DNA from: Candidatus Profundicultor aquiphilus
GTDB taxonomy: Bacteria > Atribacterota > Atribacteria > Atribacterales > Caldatribacteriaceae
Direction of reading: 5' to 3'
Length of the DNA stretch: 6,400 nucleotides
Assembly (NCBI GenBank): GCA_013314795.1
Contig: JABUEZ010000127.1
Location: forward strand, 1-6,400
Part shown: positions 5,989 to 6,400 of the stretch, in pieces
Layout of the letters: each line of letters begins with the position of its first letter
How positions within the stretch are numbered: the stretch's first letter is position 1
Translations under genes and position numbers: made by a program
Notes under the pieces: model-generated
Told to the model about the DNA's origin: nothing
Seen by the model: the letters and a program-made list of their open reading frames with translations, nothing else
Databases searched by the model: none

Positions 5989-6400
5989 CTTCTCCCCAGA
6001 ACTCCAAAGGTCATTCCCATCAAAAGGTAATTTCGGATAAAAATGAACAGCACCAGAACCGGAACGATCAGGATAAACCCAGCTGCAGCAACCTGACCCC
6101 AGTCAAGACCTGCCGCACCAAGAGCCGCAGCAATTCTCGGAGGAAGGGTTTTCGCATACCGTGTCGTCACAATAGATGCAAAAGTAAATTCATTCCAGGC
6201 AAAGATAAAGCAAAAACCCATGGTCGCAGCAATACCACCTTTTACCGAAGGAATGATAATCTTCCAAAATATCTGCCAGCGGGTATACCCATCTACCAGC
6301 CCAGCTTCCTCGTACTGAACCGGTACAGAGTCATAAAAACATTTCATAATCCATATAGCCAATCCAAGGTTTGACATGGTGTAGAGCAAAACCATCCCAA
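5985..6400 (-). CDS. MalG-type sugar ABC transporter permease, C-terminal half
   Basis: The C-terminal 138 or so codons of an inner-membrane permease; the frame is still open at the right edge, and MalG relatives are about 270-300 residues, so the N-terminal half is missing. The coupling loop reads EEAGLVDGYTRWQIFWKIIIP, the EAA-type motif that contacts the ATPase. It is followed by hydrophobic segments (GGIAATMGFCFIFAWNEF and AAAGFILIVPVLVLFIFI) and the ending LLMGMTFGVLGRR, close to the GLTxGAVKG ending common in MalG/UgpE-type permeases. WNEF is also typical of this group. An internal ATG at 6395-6393 falls inside a membrane segment and is not the start. The stop overlaps the start of the next gene by 4 nt (ATGA). 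It pairs with the MalF-type permease encoded at 3874-4869. The solute-binding protein gene, absent here, is probably further upstream. Confidence 0.93.
   Translation of the reverse strand, partial: GMVLLYTMSNLGLAIWIMKCFYDSVPVQYEEAGLVDGYTRWQIFWKIIIPSVKGGIAATMGFCFIFAWNEFTFASIVTTRYAKTLPPRIAAALGAAGLDWGQVAAAGFILIVPVLVLFIFIRNYLLMGMTFGVLGRR

Noticed and set aside
5672..6007. A 111-codon minus-strand frame overlapping the start of the secreted-protein gene and the end of the MalG-type gene.
   Set aside because: It is out of frame with both neighbours. The ATGA junction and the signal peptide of the 371-residue protein explain this stretch better.

Overview
This window is bacterial. All supported genes lie on the minus strand, so the text follows the direction of transcription from high to low coordinates. 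Base composition is moderate to AT-rich. Shine-Dalgarno sites are strong and purine-rich (AAGGAGGG, AGGAGGAG), and two genes use TTG starts. This suits a Firmicutes-, Thermotogota- or Atribacterota-like bacterium, but nothing here fixes the taxon.

From about 6400 to 531 there is one tightly packed operon, entered in mid-gene. It encodes a CUT1-type (maltose/polyol-like) ABC sugar importer. The order is: the C-terminal half of a MalG-type permease; a secreted 371-residue protein I read tentatively as a catalytically dead C39-like (papain-fold) protein; a MalF-type permease; two different MalK-type ATPases in tandem; a 73-residue two-helix membrane protein; and a ketose 3-epimerase of the D-tagatose/D-psicose 3-epimerase family with all four metal ligands in place. 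Gene gaps are -4, 3, 10, 13, 14 and 36 nt, which points to one translationally coupled message. A hairpin followed by a T-rich tract (470-520) closes the operon just after the epimerase gene. The substrate-binding protein and the permease N-terminus are probably beyond position 6400.

Between 334 and 530 lie the terminator, a sigma-A-like promoter and a repeat-rich likely operator. They precede a separate gene for a SorC/DeoR-type sugar-responsive regulator, which starts at 333 (TTG) and runs off the left edge. The regulator probably controls itself and the operon.

The likely joint role is uptake of a sugar or polyol, with C3 epimerisation of a ketose inside the cell under regulator control. 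The substrate cannot be read from the sequence. The two least ordinary points are the degenerate secreted protein encoded between the permease genes and the ATPase pair, in which each partner departs from consensus at a different nucleotide-handling motif.
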